Source: Pirellulales bacterium (lineage in GTDB: Bacteria; Planctomycetota; Planctomycetia; Pirellulales; Lacipirellulaceae). Taken from it: DNA of 64,000 bases. A model generated the notes under the pieces. The model saw nothing but the letters and a program-made list of their open reading frames with translations. It did no database searches and had not been told where the DNA came from. Both the position numbers and the translations under genes were made by a program. Below are positions 34,754 through 43,472 of the stretch, piece by piece (within the stretch, counting starts at the first letter, position 1; each line of letters opens with the position of its first letter). The stretch lies in the NCBI GenBank assembly GCA_022841705.1, contig JALHQZ010000001.1, forward strand, positions 682,001-746,000, given 5' to 3'.

Positions 34754-35254
34754 ATGATCGTATGGCCCTCGATCTGCGCCACGGAAGTGGGACAAGCACT
34801 GGGGCGGATTTTTGGCATCAACCTCGGCGTGCGCATTGGCCCCGTGCCGGTGACGTTGGGCCGACTCGCGGCGCTCTTCACGTTTCCGCTGACGCTGTTT
34901 CTGTACTTCAATAAGATCGTCCCGCGCATCCCGGGGGTGATTATCGGGTTCGCCAATCCCTTCTGCCGGCAGTATCGGCTGACCAATCAGCGGGTGATCG
35001 ACGACTACCCCTTCAGCGAAAAAGAATGGGCGAGCATCGCGCTGGATGACTTCGACACGGTGGAGATCGACGTCCGCCCCGGCCAAGAATGGTTCAGCGC
35101 GGGTGATTTGGTGTTCGCCAAAGCGGGCAAGGAAGTGTTTCGGCTTGCGGGCGTCTCGCGCCCCGCTGCGTTTCGGCAGGCGTGCGTTAACGCGCGGCAG
35201 GCGAAGGTGGGCGTTGACGCGGCGCGATTGGCGGGTTTCGTTTCGGCTCCCTAG
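34754..35254 (+). CDS. Small membrane protein with PH-like domain
   Basis: Function unknown. The 166-residue product has a hydrophobic segment near residues 38-56 (LGRLAALFTFPLTLFLYF) and a C-terminal part with YRLTNQRVIDDYPFSEKEW, IALDDFDTVEIDVRPGQ and DLVFAKAGKEVFRLAGV, resembling bacterial PH (YdbS-type) domains, where TxxRVI followed by a beta-barrel is typical. Start uncertain: ATG at 34754 (MIVWPSICATEVG) or ATG at 34721. The purine nucleoside phosphorylase gene follows 27 bp downstream. Confidence 0.6.
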   Translation: MIVWPSICATEVGQALGRIFGINLGVRIGPVPVTLGRLAALFTFPLTLFLYFNKIVPRIPGVIIGFANPFCRQYRLTNQRVIDDYPFSEKEWASIALDDFDTVEIDVRPGQEWFSAGDLVFAKAGKEVFRLAGVSRPAAFRQACVNARQAKVGVDAARLAGFVSAP

Positions 35255-35281
35255 TCCCTAACCTCTAGCCCCCAGCCCCAC

Positions 35282-36109
35282 GTGCTCCACCTCTACGATC
35301 AAATTCATGCCGCTGCCAAAGTCATTCGCACGAAGTGGCAGCGTGAGCCGCACGCGGGCATTATTCTTGGCACGGGATTAGGGAACTTCGTCGAGCGGAT
35401 CGAAGTCGAAGCGACGTTCGACTACGCGGACTTGCCGCACTTTCCGCTCTCCACTGCCACCAGCCATCACGGGCGGCTCATTTGCGGGATGCTTGCCGGC
35501 TTGCCGGTGGTCGTAATGCAAGGCCGCTTCCACAAGTACGAAGGTTACTCGCTGCAGCAGGTCACACTGCCGGTGCGCGTGATGAAGGCGCTCGGCGCCA
35601 AGCTGCTAATCGTCTCGCAAGCGGTCGGCGGGATGAACCCGCTCTATCAGCCGGGCGATGTGATGATCATCGACGACCACATCAACCTGTTGGGCGATAA
35701 CCCACTAGTCGGCGTGAACGATGACCGCCTCGGCGAGCGCTTCCCCGATATGTCGGCACCCTATGATCCGAAGCTGATCGAAGTGGGCCAGCGGATCGCG
35801 CGGCAGGGGGACTTTGTGGTCCACCGTGGTGTGATGGTGGCGGTCACCGGGCCCTGTTTGGAAACGCGGGCAGAGTACCGGTTCCTGCGGCTGATCGGCG
35901 CCGATGTGGTGGGCATGAGCACCGTGCCGGAGACGATTGTCGCCGTGCATAGCAAGATGCGCGTCTTCGGCTTGTCGGTGATTACCGACATGTGCTTGCC
36001 GGACAACCTGCAAGTGGCGGACGTGGCCCATATCATCGCAACCGCGAACTCGGCGCAGCCGAAGCTCACGGCGCTCGTCGAAGGCGTGCTGAAGCACGAA
36101 GCCTCGTAG
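35282..36109 (+). CDS. punA: Purine-nucleoside phosphorylase
   Basis: Trimeric PNP cleaves purine ribonucleosides with phosphate in salvage. The 275-residue product shows GIILGTGLGNFVERI (phosphate loop, near residue 26), SHHGRLICGMLAG, MQGRFHKYEGYS (near 79), SQAVGGMNPLYQPGDVMIIDDHINL (near 117; with the usual Asn-containing loop), GPCLETRAEYRFLRLIGADVVGMSTVPE (near 190, carrying substrate-binding Glu) and ITDMCLPD. GTG start at 35282. Complete and typical. It ends at an inverted repeat. Confidence 0.93.
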   Translation: MLHLYDQIHAAAKVIRTKWQREPHAGIILGTGLGNFVERIEVEATFDYADLPHFPLSTATSHHGRLICGMLAGLPVVVMQGRFHKYEGYSLQQVTLPVRVMKALGAKLLIVSQAVGGMNPLYQPGDVMIIDDHINLLGDNPLVGVNDDRLGERFPDMSAPYDPKLIEVGQRIARQGDFVVHRGVMVAVTGPCLETRAEYRFLRLIGADVVGMSTVPETIVAVHSKMRVFGLSVITDMCLPDNLQVADVAHIIATANSAQPKLTALVEGVLKHEAS

Positions 36110-36174
36110 CTTGGCCTCCCAGGCCGAGCGCGCACGAGCGTTACAATTCGCTCGGCCTAGGAGGCCCAAGCTAC
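36106..36174. repeat. Inverted repeat, GTAGCTTGGCCTCCCAGGCC type
   Basis: Arms 36106-36130 and 36149-36174 are near-perfect reverse complements. The stop codon of the phosphorylase gene (36107-36109) is in the left arm, and the convergent PilP-like gene ends 5 bp beyond the right arm. Confidence 0.85.
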
Positions 36175-36178
36175 GGGG

Positions 36179-36655
36179 CTACTGCAAAGTAGCGGTCCAG
36201 CGAGTGCGGCCGCGTTGGAGGACAACGCTCGGCTCGTCGATTGAAATCACCTGGACACCGTACTTCTCGGCGCCGATTTTAAGCGGCGTCACTTCGCCAT
36301 CAATGGCCAGCACGGCATGGGCGCCGCCAACATCAACGAAGCCCATCAGCTCCACCGAGGTTTCGCCACCCGTATCGGTCCGCACGACGTTCGTGTTGCG
36401 CCGTGGCGGCACGAACAGCTCTTCACGCTCCGGAAACGGCGGAGTGTAGTTTGCTTCGACAGCCGGCGCGGGTGGTGGCGTTTCGAGCTTTGGTTCTTCG
36501 GCTGGCTTCTCCGCCGCTGGCGGCTTAGCGACCGGCGCAGCGATTTCCCCCGCCTTGCGTGGCGGTGGTGTCGGCGCGTCAGCAACTGGTTCCCCCGCGC
36601 AGCCGACGAGCAGCAGCCCCAGCGCCGCGGCGAAGATCATTCGCATCCAAATCAT
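36179..36655 (-). CDS. PilP/GspC-like lipoprotein of the secretion/pilus locus
   Basis: The 158-residue product has a lipoprotein signal (AAALGLLLVGCAG), then a Pro/Ala/Glu-rich linker (about 20-95), then a compact C-terminal domain GFVDVGGAHAVLAIDGEVTP, KIGAEKYGVQVISIDEPSV and VLQRGRTRWTATLQ. That domain matches the homology region of PilP and GspC, which contacts the secretin N0 domain. It is the last minus-strand gene of the secretion locus, 211 bp beyond the secretin with a hairpin between them. The family call is from pattern and context. Confidence 0.65.
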   Translation of the reverse strand: MIWMRMIFAAALGLLLVGCAGEPVADAPTPPPRKAGEIAAPVAKPPAAEKPAEEPKLETPPPAPAVEANYTPPFPEREELFVPPRRNTNVVRTDTGGETSVELMGFVDVGGAHAVLAIDGEVTPLKIGAEKYGVQVISIDEPSVVLQRGRTRWTATLQ

Positions 36656-36762
36656 GTCCGCAATCTCTCCTTCTGAGTAAGGATAGGTCGCGGCACGGTG
36701 CGAAACCTCGCAAACAGCGGGGTGCGGTTGTAACGATTAAGCAACGTGAACGGATACTTTGG

Positions 36763-36854
36763 GCGCCACTGTCCGGCTTGTCCGGCAGTGGGAATCGCCA
36801 CTTTTCCAAAGAAGACGGCAGGTCTCCACTGCCGGACAAGCCGGACAGTGGCGC
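36763..36854. repeat. 29-bp inverted repeat after the secretin gene
   Basis: Arms 36763-36791 (GCGCCACTGTCCGGCTTGTC...) and 36826-36854 are exact reverse complements. It begins 12 bp past the secretin stop and may reduce read-through into the PilP-like gene. Confidence 0.88.
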
Positions 36855-36865
36855 ACACGAATGGT

Positions 36866-38938
36866 CTACCGCCAGAAAGCGGCCGGGGGCGGGCTCGCCA
36901 CGCGGCCCGAAGTTTCGGGGCGTTGGCTTTCGGGGTCCACGCCACCGGCGGCGTGGAAGCGGCGATTGTATTGGGTGCGAAGCGGGCCGATCTCGCCACC
37001 AATGCCCTGGTCGGTCTGCGCCGTTGCGGTTGGCGGCAGGCGACGCATGTGGCTGATCTCGCCCCCTTCGCCTGGTGCCAACATCGGCGCGCCACACTCA
37101 CCGCAGCCGGGGATGCCGCAGTTGCCGCAGCAGGGACAGCCTTCCGCTTCGGGGATGGCGTTCAGCCGGCAGCCAATCGTGTCGGCCACTTGCTGTTCGC
37201 GGTGCGACACCGGATCGCAATAGCCCACGATTTCCGGGGACAGGAACACCATCAATTCGCTCTCCCGAATCTCGGTCTCGCGCGTGCGGAACAGCTTGCC
37301 GAGGTACCGCACATCCTTCAGCCCAGGGATGCCGCGGAAGTCTCCCACATCCGTGCGTTGCCGCAGGCCGCCGATGGCGATGAGCTGTTGGTTTGCCACC
37401 CTCACACGCGTGGTCGCGGAGCGCTTGTCGATAATCGGCTGGTTATCGCCCGGCGTGAAGCCGGCCAGCCGGCTAAACTCCGGGGTCACAATCATGTCGA
37501 TCGTGCCGTCATGCGCGATCCGCGGCGTCACTTGCAGGGTGATGCCGGCATTCTTGAAAGCCGTGGTGCCAATGCTGCCGCCGAACTGTGATTGCGTGAG
37601 CTGCTGGTAGGGAATTTCCGAAACGCTTTCGATCTTCGCTTCTTCGTTGTCGAGCACGGTCACGTTCGGATCGGCGAGCAAGCGCGAATCGCTGGCCGAT
37701 TGCAGCGCCAGCGCCACGGCGCGCAAGTCGAAGTCAGAGTTCAAGCTGAACAGGGTGAAGGAGCCGCCGTTTTCTGCAGCGCCAAAGGGTTGCTTGGTCA
37801 CTGAGTTCGCAAGCAGCCCGGTGCCGCTTGCGGGGGTGCCGGTCGTGGCGTCCACCGAACCGCCACTGCGGCTTCCCCAGTTTACGCCCAGTTCTTCCAA
37901 GTCGTTCAGGCTAATGTCGTAAATCAGCGCCTTGATATTCACCTGTGGCCGCGGACGATCGACTCGGTCGAGCACCGTTTCAATCATCCGCAGATTCTCC
38001 GGATAGTCGACCACCAACAGCCGCCGCTCTTCCATCAAGGAGGAAGCTTTGCCAAACTGGCTCAGCACTGGCGTGAGCAGCAGCCGCGCTTGCTCGACAT
38101 CGATGAAGTGGATGCGGAAGTAACTCACTTCCAGTTGCCGTGGCCCAGTGACAACGGCGCCACTGGCGACTTCGCCGCGCGCGGCTGCGTCGATGGTGGT
38201 GACGAACTCCCGAATCATCTGCACTCGGTCGGGGAAGTCGAGCACGAAAATGCTGCGGGCGGACGGAATCGGGCGGATTTGCCCCGCAGGAGTTACAAGC
38301 AACTTAGCGCCTTCCACCACATCTTCGACACTCGCCGATGAGACGGGGATCGTCGCGCTCACCATGAAGGGATTCACCTGGCCGAGTTGTTCGAGCTTGC
38401 TCACTACGAGGCTGGCCCCGACGGAGCGATAACCGTACCCATTGCTCAGCAGAATTGAATCGAGAATCTCTCGCAGCGGCGCGTCCTTGAAGACACCATT
38501 CACGGAGCCTTCCACACTGCCCGCGACGATGTTGATGCCCCACAGCTCGCTGATTGTGAACAGGGCGCCGCTGAGTGACGAGTTGCGGAGCGTCAGATCG
38601 CCGCGGCGTTCAAGCGCTACTAGCATCTCGGCGCCGGTCGCGACCTTCTCGACCGGCTCGGCGGTTTCGGTCGGCTTGGAATCGGAGAGTCTTTCGCCGC
38701 GCGGCAGCTCTTGGACAGCTGGCGGTGTGTCTGGCGGCGGTGGGACGGGTGGCGGAAGGTCCGCGGGAGCCTGCTCGACAGGCGGACCGCCGGGAAGAAT
38801 CAGCTCTTGAGCATGGCTTGCGGTAACCAGCAAGGCAGCGCTGGTGGCAGCGGCGAGCAGCCCGCGCCTCGCGCGGGAAAGCGCGGCGCTCAATGAGCGC
38901 CGCCGAGCACAGGCGCCATCACCTGGCCGTGCCGTCAT
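36866..38938 (-). CDS. gspD: Secretin (GspD/PilQ family) outer-membrane channel
   Basis: Secretins form the outer-membrane gate of type II secretion and type IV pili. The 690-residue protein has a signal peptide (RGLLAAATSAALLVTASHAQ), a Pro-rich linker, an N0/STN-type domain (LTLRNSSLSGALFTISELWG to about residue 190), two N1/N2-type ring domains (ending VLDRVDRPRPQVNIKALIY, near 365), and the secretin barrel (ADPNVTVLDNEEAKIESVSE, GITLQVTPRIAHDGTI, QQLIAIGGLRQRTD, LMVFLSPEIV near 600). The last ~90 residues form an unusual Cys-rich tail (GCPCCGNCGIPGCGECGAP). The ATG at 38938 follows GGGAGGA and fixes the start. Neighbouring pilus genes confirm the role. Confidence 0.92.
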   Translation of the reverse strand: MTARPGDGACARRRSLSAALSRARRGLLAAATSAALLVTASHAQELILPGGPPVEQAPADLPPPVPPPPDTPPAVQELPRGERLSDSKPTETAEPVEKVATGAEMLVALERRGDLTLRNSSLSGALFTISELWGINIVAGSVEGSVNGVFKDAPLREILDSILLSNGYGYRSVGASLVVSKLEQLGQVNPFMVSATIPVSSASVEDVVEGAKLLVTPAGQIRPIPSARSIFVLDFPDRVQMIREFVTTIDAAARGEVASGAVVTGPRQLEVSYFRIHFIDVEQARLLLTPVLSQFGKASSLMEERRLLVVDYPENLRMIETVLDRVDRPRPQVNIKALIYDISLNDLEELGVNWGSRSGGSVDATTGTPASGTGLLANSVTKQPFGAAENGGSFTLFSLNSDFDLRAVALALQSASDSRLLADPNVTVLDNEEAKIESVSEIPYQQLTQSQFGGSIGTTAFKNAGITLQVTPRIAHDGTIDMIVTPEFSRLAGFTPGDNQPIIDKRSATTRVRVANQQLIAIGGLRQRTDVGDFRGIPGLKDVRYLGKLFRTRETEIRESELMVFLSPEIVGYCDPVSHREQQVADTIGCRLNAIPEAEGCPCCGNCGIPGCGECGAPMLAPGEGGEISHMRRLPPTATAQTDQGIGGEIGPLRTQYNRRFHAAGGVDPESQRPETSGRVASPPPAAFWR

Positions 38939-39040
38939 GCTGTCCTCCCTGACCAAACCAAACCATTCACGGCGTGAAGCGGTCGCGGAATGTTCACGTC
39001 GCAATCCTTTTCGCCGGAACACTCTCCGTCTCAACGTCCG

Positions 39041-39673
39041 CTACGCGCTCTTCACGGGGCCGAGCGCGAAATACCAAAGCTCCAAATCCAGTTGCACACT
39101 CTTTCTGACCCCATCGGCGGGGCGCACTTCAATCAGCCGCGCGTGCAGTAGTTTCTGATCTTGCTCAATTCGCTCCAGCAGCGTGCTCACCGCCGCGGTG
39201 GGGCCAACCACGCTCAGGCTGACCGGACGGGTTTCGAGCACAAACGGGGTGGTTCCTTTTTGCAGCTCCACTTTTACGTTAGCGGCCAAGGCGTGATCGT
39301 CCGCGTACCACGGGCGCGTTTGGGGGCTTTCAAAATTGATTCGGCGGACTTGGCACCCGGTTTCCCGAGCGATTTCCACCAACCGCGAGCGCAACTCGGG
39401 CACGCGCGATTCATCAATTGTTTTGGCTTCCCAGGTCGTTCGCTCCTCGATTACTTTCGCTGCACTGGCTTCCAGTTGGGGCAGGGTCTGGGCCGTCTCC
39501 TGCGACTGGGCCAGTTGTTCTGCTAGCCGCGCACGATCCTCAACGATCGCCATGTAGTCATCGACGAGCGGAATACCTAGCACAAGCATTACGCCCAATG
39601 TAACGACTGTAACGATTAGCCTCCGCCGCGGATGCAAGCAAAAACGTTCCAGGAGTTCGCGTAGTTCAGCCAT
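39041..39673 (-). CDS. PilO/GspM-like inner-membrane protein
   Basis: The 210-residue protein has a short N-terminus, one membrane helix (LIVTVVTLGVMLVLGIPLV, near residues 19-37), a coiled-coil (about 45-80) and a C-terminal ferredoxin-like domain with VSLSVVGPTAAVSTLLERIE. This is the PilO/GspM layout; the protein would dimerise with PilN and link to the secretin through PilP. The ATG at 39673 overlaps the stop of the upstream PilMN fusion gene. Confidence 0.75.
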   Translation of the reverse strand: MAELRELLERFCLHPRRRLIVTVVTLGVMLVLGIPLVDDYMAIVEDRARLAEQLAQSQETAQTLPQLEASAAKVIEERTTWEAKTIDESRVPELRSRLVEIARETGCQVRRINFESPQTRPWYADDHALAANVKVELQKGTTPFVLETRPVSLSVVGPTAAVSTLLERIEQDQKLLHARLIEVRPADGVRKSVQLDLELWYFALGPVKSA

Positions 39674-41237
39674 TGGTGGGGTCTCCGGTAACTTCGGTTG
39701 AGTTTGCCGCTGCTGGCGCCTCCAATTGCATCCGCAGATCGAAGCTAGTGGTGGGCCCTTCGGGACTTTGGCCAACGCCCGTCCCCTGCAGGGCGATTTC
39801 CGCAACGCGCGGCGCCTTTTCTAAGTAGCTTACAAAGTCGTACACACCACTTTCCGAATAGCTGGCGCCGGCGATGGTCGCCGCTTTAACGTCTTCAATC
39901 CGCAGTACATCCAGCCACACGTCCTCCGGTAGGCAGTTACCGACGTTTCGCACCAGCTTGAGCATCTGCGGATCGACCAGGCCGAGTGCTAGCTGCTTCA
40001 GTTGGCGCGTCTTCACTTGATCGCGCTGGATGGTGAGTGACAGTTCCCGCGCTCGGGCGACCGGCGTGGCCAAAGCTTCGACATCCAGTTCCAGTTGCGT
40101 CAGCTTGCCGCGCTGCAACGTGTTGAACAGCATCCCGCCGACCGCCACCAGGAGCGCCGCTGCTAGCGGCGCGGCAGAACGAAGCAAGATCGGCCTGAGC
40201 GGCACCCGTGCCGCGGCGAGACGTTCATCAAGCAGGTTCGGCGCATCGGCTGCAGAGCCGCGCATCGGCCGCAGAGCCAGACCCAGGGCGGCGCCGAACT
40301 CGGCCACTGTCGGCGTATCGCGAAAGGCGCCGATAGTGTCCAGCGCAGAGGTTGGCAACTCGACGGCCCTGAACTTTGGTTCCCGCGCGAGCGCTTCGGT
40401 CGCCCGCTCGACCTCGCTCCGCTCGCCGGCAATCAGCACGTCTCGCAGCGTTGCCTTCTGCAAACCCTGATGCCGTCCGCAGAAGCGAATCAGCCGGTTT
40501 TGTTGTTCGTTGAGGAGTTCAGGCAGCGTCTCCGGCGTCCAGCGCGGCCCACAGCGATACTCCAGCAGTAAGTGGCCCTCGTAGCAGACGCCCAGGTGAA
40601 TTCGCCCCGCTTCAACTTGCGCGAGCAGAATCGGTTCGCTTTGCACGAAGGCCTGACCCGCCAGGCGCGCGAGCGAAACCAGCGAGGATTCGAGCGCCTC
40701 GACATGCAGCCCCACGCGCTCCGCGGCCTCGACGATTGTTTCGACGGTCCGCTTATTCGCGGCGCTCACCATCCCCAATTCGTTCCGGGCATCAACGGCG
40801 CTTCGGCACACACTGATCGTTTTCGGACCCGGGCCGAGCGCCAGATACAATTGGCTCCGCTCCCGCAGTTCGGCAAGATCCCGATCGACGCGCTGTGTCG
40901 GCCCGCTGGTGGTGCGCGTCACGGAGAGATCACCCCCCAGTGCGAACGAAACTGAAGCGCCGCCAAAGCGTTCTTGTGTCACCAAATCTTTCAGCGCTTC
41001 GCGAAATTGCGCGGCGCCCTCCGGCGTGCTGATGCTCGCGGTGGCTTGGCGCCAGGTGACTTCACGTGCGATGACCACGGGCTTGCCCGTTGTGCCATCG
41101 CCCGTGGCGACGAGCAGTCGCAACGCCTGGGGCGTGACTTCAATGTAGGCAAAGCGCTGTTCGGTCGCCCGGCGGCGATCGCGCGCCGTGCGGCGATCGG
41201 TTGCTTCGCGGCGGTCAGTATTTCGGCGGTCGGACAT
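39666..41237 (-). CDS. PilM-PilN (GspL-like) fusion protein
   Basis: The 523-residue protein starts with an unusual Arg-rich repeat (SDRRNTDRREATDRRTARDR), then an actin-like PilM/GspL-type cytoplasmic domain (about 30-345), a membrane helix (LLRSAAPLAAALLVAVGGML, near 357-376) and a C-terminal PilN-type periplasmic domain (coiled coil, then LPEDVWLDVLRIEDVKAATI). In type IV pilus systems PilM and PilN are separate; here they are one chain, as in GspL. It would couple the ATPase to the PilO-like protein. Its stop overlaps the next start. Confidence 0.8.
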   Translation of the reverse strand: MSDRRNTDRREATDRRTARDRRRATEQRFAYIEVTPQALRLLVATGDGTTGKPVVIAREVTWRQATASISTPEGAAQFREALKDLVTQERFGGASVSFALGGDLSVTRTTSGPTQRVDRDLAELRERSQLYLALGPGPKTISVCRSAVDARNELGMVSAANKRTVETIVEAAERVGLHVEALESSLVSLARLAGQAFVQSEPILLAQVEAGRIHLGVCYEGHLLLEYRCGPRWTPETLPELLNEQQNRLIRFCGRHQGLQKATLRDVLIAGERSEVERATEALAREPKFRAVELPTSALDTIGAFRDTPTVAEFGAALGLALRPMRGSAADAPNLLDERLAAARVPLRPILLRSAAPLAAALLVAVGGMLFNTLQRGKLTQLELDVEALATPVARARELSLTIQRDQVKTRQLKQLALGLVDPQMLKLVRNVGNCLPEDVWLDVLRIEDVKAATIAGASYSESGVYDFVSYLEKAPRVAEIALQGTGVGQSPEGPTTSFDLRMQLEAPAAANSTEVTGDPTNG

Positions 41238-41440
41238 GATGGCTAAGTCTCAGTTTTCTTCACGAGGTTCTAGTTCACCACAGAAAGCACAGAGGGAAGA
41301 CACAGCGAGAAAATCACTTGGTCATTTTTTTGTTTGGAAACTGCCATTAGAATAACGGAGGTTCTATGCGAAATGACTAAGTTTCCTTCTACCCTTTCTT
41401 CTCATTTTCTCTCTGTGCTCTCTGTGGTGAATCTATTTTT
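41238..41440. repeat. Imperfect inverted repeat between pilin-like and PilMN genes
   Basis: Segment 41278-41330 (CCACAGAAAGCACAGAGGGA, then ACTTGGTCATTT) pairs loosely with 41371-41432 (AAATGACTAAGT, then CTCTGTGCTCTCTGTGGTGA). The TTGGTCATTT word links it to the elements at 18631 and 25622. No gene is seen. Confidence 0.6.
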
Positions 41441-41818
41441 CTATAACTGGATCGTGGCTTCTAGTTTCCTGGTAATACTCCCCGCCACGCCTTGCGACGT
41501 GATTAGCACATAGCTTCCCGCGGTCACGGCGGTGGCGGAGTACGAATCGTCGGCACCGGCGGTTCCTTCGCTCACCGTGCCGCGCCAGGAACTGTTCGCT
41601 TCGAGCTGCGCACAAGCATGATGGACGCCCGCATTGGCGAGATACAACGCGCGATCGTAGTCGAGCGTGTTGCGAATCGCCGAGTAGTGGACCGCAATGG
41701 TGCTCAGCATGTTCACCACCAGCGTGCTCACCATCACCACCAAAAACAGCACCAAGAGCAGCGCCGCCCCGTGGCGCCGGCCGATCGCGGTTCGAGTTGG
41801 ATGGTGGTTTCTCACCAT
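41441..41818 (-). CDS. Pilin-like accessory protein (PilX/GspK-like)
   Basis: The 125-residue protein has an N-terminal hydrophobic helix of PilX/GspK style (RRHGAALLLVLFLVVMVSTLVV) with G-A-A rather than the usual G-F, followed by AVHYSAIRNTLDYDRALYLANAGVHHACAQLE, which matches the helix of PilX-type minor pilins. The rest is a small beta domain. It may prime the pilus tip. The ATG at 41818 overlaps the stop of the upstream pseudopilin gene. Confidence 0.7.
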   Translation of the reverse strand: MVRNHHPTRTAIGRRHGAALLLVLFLVVMVSTLVVNMLSTIAVHYSAIRNTLDYDRALYLANAGVHHACAQLEANSSWRGTVSEGTAGADDSYSATAVTAGSYVLITSQGVAGSITRKLEATIQL

Positions 41819-42342
41819 GAGCGCACCCACGCATACGAGCTAACGGTTCGCGTTGTCCCCCCACCGCGCGGCATGTTTACCGTGGCCGTGCATTTCACGC
41901 ACTGAATCTTACTGACATCGGTGGTGGCGGTGACGCCGTCCGCCAGGTAACCCGTCAATGAAAAACCGGTTACCGCGTTCACTAGTGTCGTGGTTGTCGG
42001 TCCGGGATACTCTAAGTAGTTCACCATTCCTAAGCCATCGCACACGATCGCTCGCGAGGCGCCAGTCGGCGTGGTAAACGTGATTGAGCCCACGGTGTTG
42101 TTCGCGGCGGTGATGGCCGTCACCGCGTCGGCTTGTCGCAGACTTCGCACGCAGAACCGTAACAGTCCGTGAGCGTTGTCCATCGCTTCGACATCGCTCT
42201 CGTGCGCTTGCCAGGCAGTGTAGCTCGATTGCAGCACCAAATACGAGCCGGTCATCAGCGTCGCAGAAACTGCGGCCGAAAGAATTGCCTCGAGCAGCGT
42301 GAAGCCGCTGCGAAGTCGTCTAACTTCCGCTGAGTGCTGCAT
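41812..42342 (-). CDS. Type II/IV pseudopilin, GspJ/PilW-like
   Basis: The 176-residue product has a prepilin peptidase site and helix, RSGFTLLEAILSAAVSATLM (cleavage expected after Gly13, Glu at +5). The globular part (VEAMDNAHGLLRFCVRSLRQ, then SITFTTPTGASRAIVCDGLG) is of the GspJ/PilW type. Its start overlaps the preceding pseudopilin gene by 23 bp and its stop overlaps the next start. Confidence 0.8.
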   Translation of the reverse strand: MQHSAEVRRLRSGFTLLEAILSAAVSATLMTGSYLVLQSSYTAWQAHESDVEAMDNAHGLLRFCVRSLRQADAVTAITAANNTVGSITFTTPTGASRAIVCDGLGMVNYLEYPGPTTTTLVNAVTGFSLTGYLADGVTATTDVSKIQCVKCTATVNMPRGGGTTRTVSSYAWVRSW

Positions 42343-42757
42343 AACTGGCTAGCTTGGAAACTTTGGTGCGATAAACGGTCCGCTGTTCGCCAGTATCGAG
42401 CGTGGAGTCGGCGTCGTCATCGATGAATGTCGTCACGCGCACCAGCATCAGTTGGTTCACGAGCCCGCCATCGACCACCGCATCGGACCGCACCGCTATG
42501 AACCGTAGTGATGAAAATCCATCAGCCGAGAAATTGCCCGTCGTCGTCCCGTTCGACCAGGCGTTCGCGGCGATGGCGAGTTGTTCTTCCAGTTTGGAAA
42601 CTGCGTAGTTGGCGAGCAGTTGCCGCTGGTCTGTCTTGTTGCTCACCTCAATCCCATCGCGAATGAGCGCGAGCGCCGGCGCAAGCGTGCCGCCCACCAG
42701 GGCGGTAGCCAGCAATAGTTCGATCAGCGAGGAGCCTAGTCGGCGACGACGATCCAT
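42320..42757 (-). CDS. Type II/IV pseudopilin, GspI/PilV-like
   Basis: The 145-residue product begins MDRRRRLGSSLIELLLATAL, a prepilin leader with Gly before SSLIE and the Glu at +5; the residue after the cleavage is Ser, not Phe. The body contains YAVSKLEEQLAIAANAWSNG and a Thr/Asp-rich end. The ATG at 42757 fits the leader; the open frame upstream runs through an inverted repeat. It is tightly coupled to the next pseudopilin. Confidence 0.75.
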   Translation of the reverse strand: MDRRRRLGSSLIELLLATALVGGTLAPALALIRDGIEVSNKTDQRQLLANYAVSKLEEQLAIAANAWSNGTTTGNFSADGFSSLRFIAVRSDAVVDGGLVNQLMLVRVTTFIDDDADSTLDTGEQRTVYRTKVSKLASYAALSGS

Positions 42758-42861
42758 ACAGCAAGCGCTCGGTCCAAACGGAATGATCCGCGCAAGTGTA
42801 GGTTCCGCTGGGCGCCGGGGGGTCGAGAAAGTAGGCTCAGTCCGAGAGTGCAAGGGGTGCA

Positions 42862-42928
42862 ACTCGCGTGTCGCCAGTGGAACTGCCCTCGAGCTTCTCA
42901 CCAATTCCCACTGGCGGCACGCCAGTGG
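42862..42928. repeat. Hairpin, CCACTGGCG type
   Basis: Arms 42908-42916 and 42920-42928 (CCACTGGCG/CGCCAGTGG) form a compact hairpin; CGTGTCGCCAGTGGAACTGC at 42862 can pair with the same sequence, giving alternative folds. It lies between two pseudopilin genes. Confidence 0.55.
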
Positions 42929-42956
42929 CGCCCAATAATTTGACTGTGACCAATAC

Positions 42957-43469
42957 CTACGGCTGGTTATATCGAACAGCACGAATCGCCCCAGTTGCGC
43001 GATAGAGCGTAATGTTCCAGTAATGCTTTGGTGTGGAGATGGTGATCAGCGAACCTGTATTGGTGATGTTGCCGTCGAACCCGAAGTTCCACGTGGTGGC
43101 GTCGGATGTCACAGTGACCCCGGTCGGCACGGGGACATTCTCATCCACCCGCACATCGGTCGCCAAATCCTGCCAAAGAGCGTAGGACGAGATCACGCCG
43201 CTCGTGCTGGTGAAAGTAACGTAATGATCGTTACCCGTAGCAATCGTACGCCGCTGTGCTTGCCGCAGGTCAAGCACTAGCCGCCGCGTGAAGCCTTCAG
43301 CCGAGAGCTGTATGCCGGTGTTTGAACCGTAGCGCATCATCATCGCCGCCGAGACAATGCCAACAATGGTCACCGTCGCAATCAGCTCTAGCAACGAAAA
43401 CGCCCGGCGCCGATCGACTCGGCTGAGCGATGTGCGGCGGACGGTCGCGAGGTTGTTCACAGTCGTCAA
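42957..43469 (-). CDS. Type II/IV pseudopilin, GspH/FimT-like
   Basis: The 170-residue protein has a longer leader ending RRRAFSLLELIATVTIVGIV, with Ala instead of Gly before the FSLLE cleavage motif and the +5 Glu present. The body contains RRLVLDLRQAQRRTIATGND as in GspH/FimT. TTG start at 43469 (or GTG at 43460), only 3 bp after the upstream pseudopilin stop. The Gly-to-Ala change is tolerated in some pilins. Confidence 0.78.
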   Translation of the reverse strand: MTTVNNLATVRRTSLSRVDRRRAFSLLELIATVTIVGIVSAAMMMRYGSNTGIQLSAEGFTRRLVLDLRQAQRRTIATGNDHYVTFTSTSGVISSYALWQDLATDVRVDENVPVPTGVTVTSDATTWNFGFDGNITNTGSLITISTPKHYWNITLYRATGAIRAVRYNQP

Positions 43470-43472
43470 TCG

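Noticed and set aside
28801..36854. Intergenic inverted repeats as ordinary rho-independent terminators
   Set aside because: Most lack a downstream T-run and have long spacers; only the sites at 4034, 43899 and 53932 fit the intrinsic-terminator pattern well.
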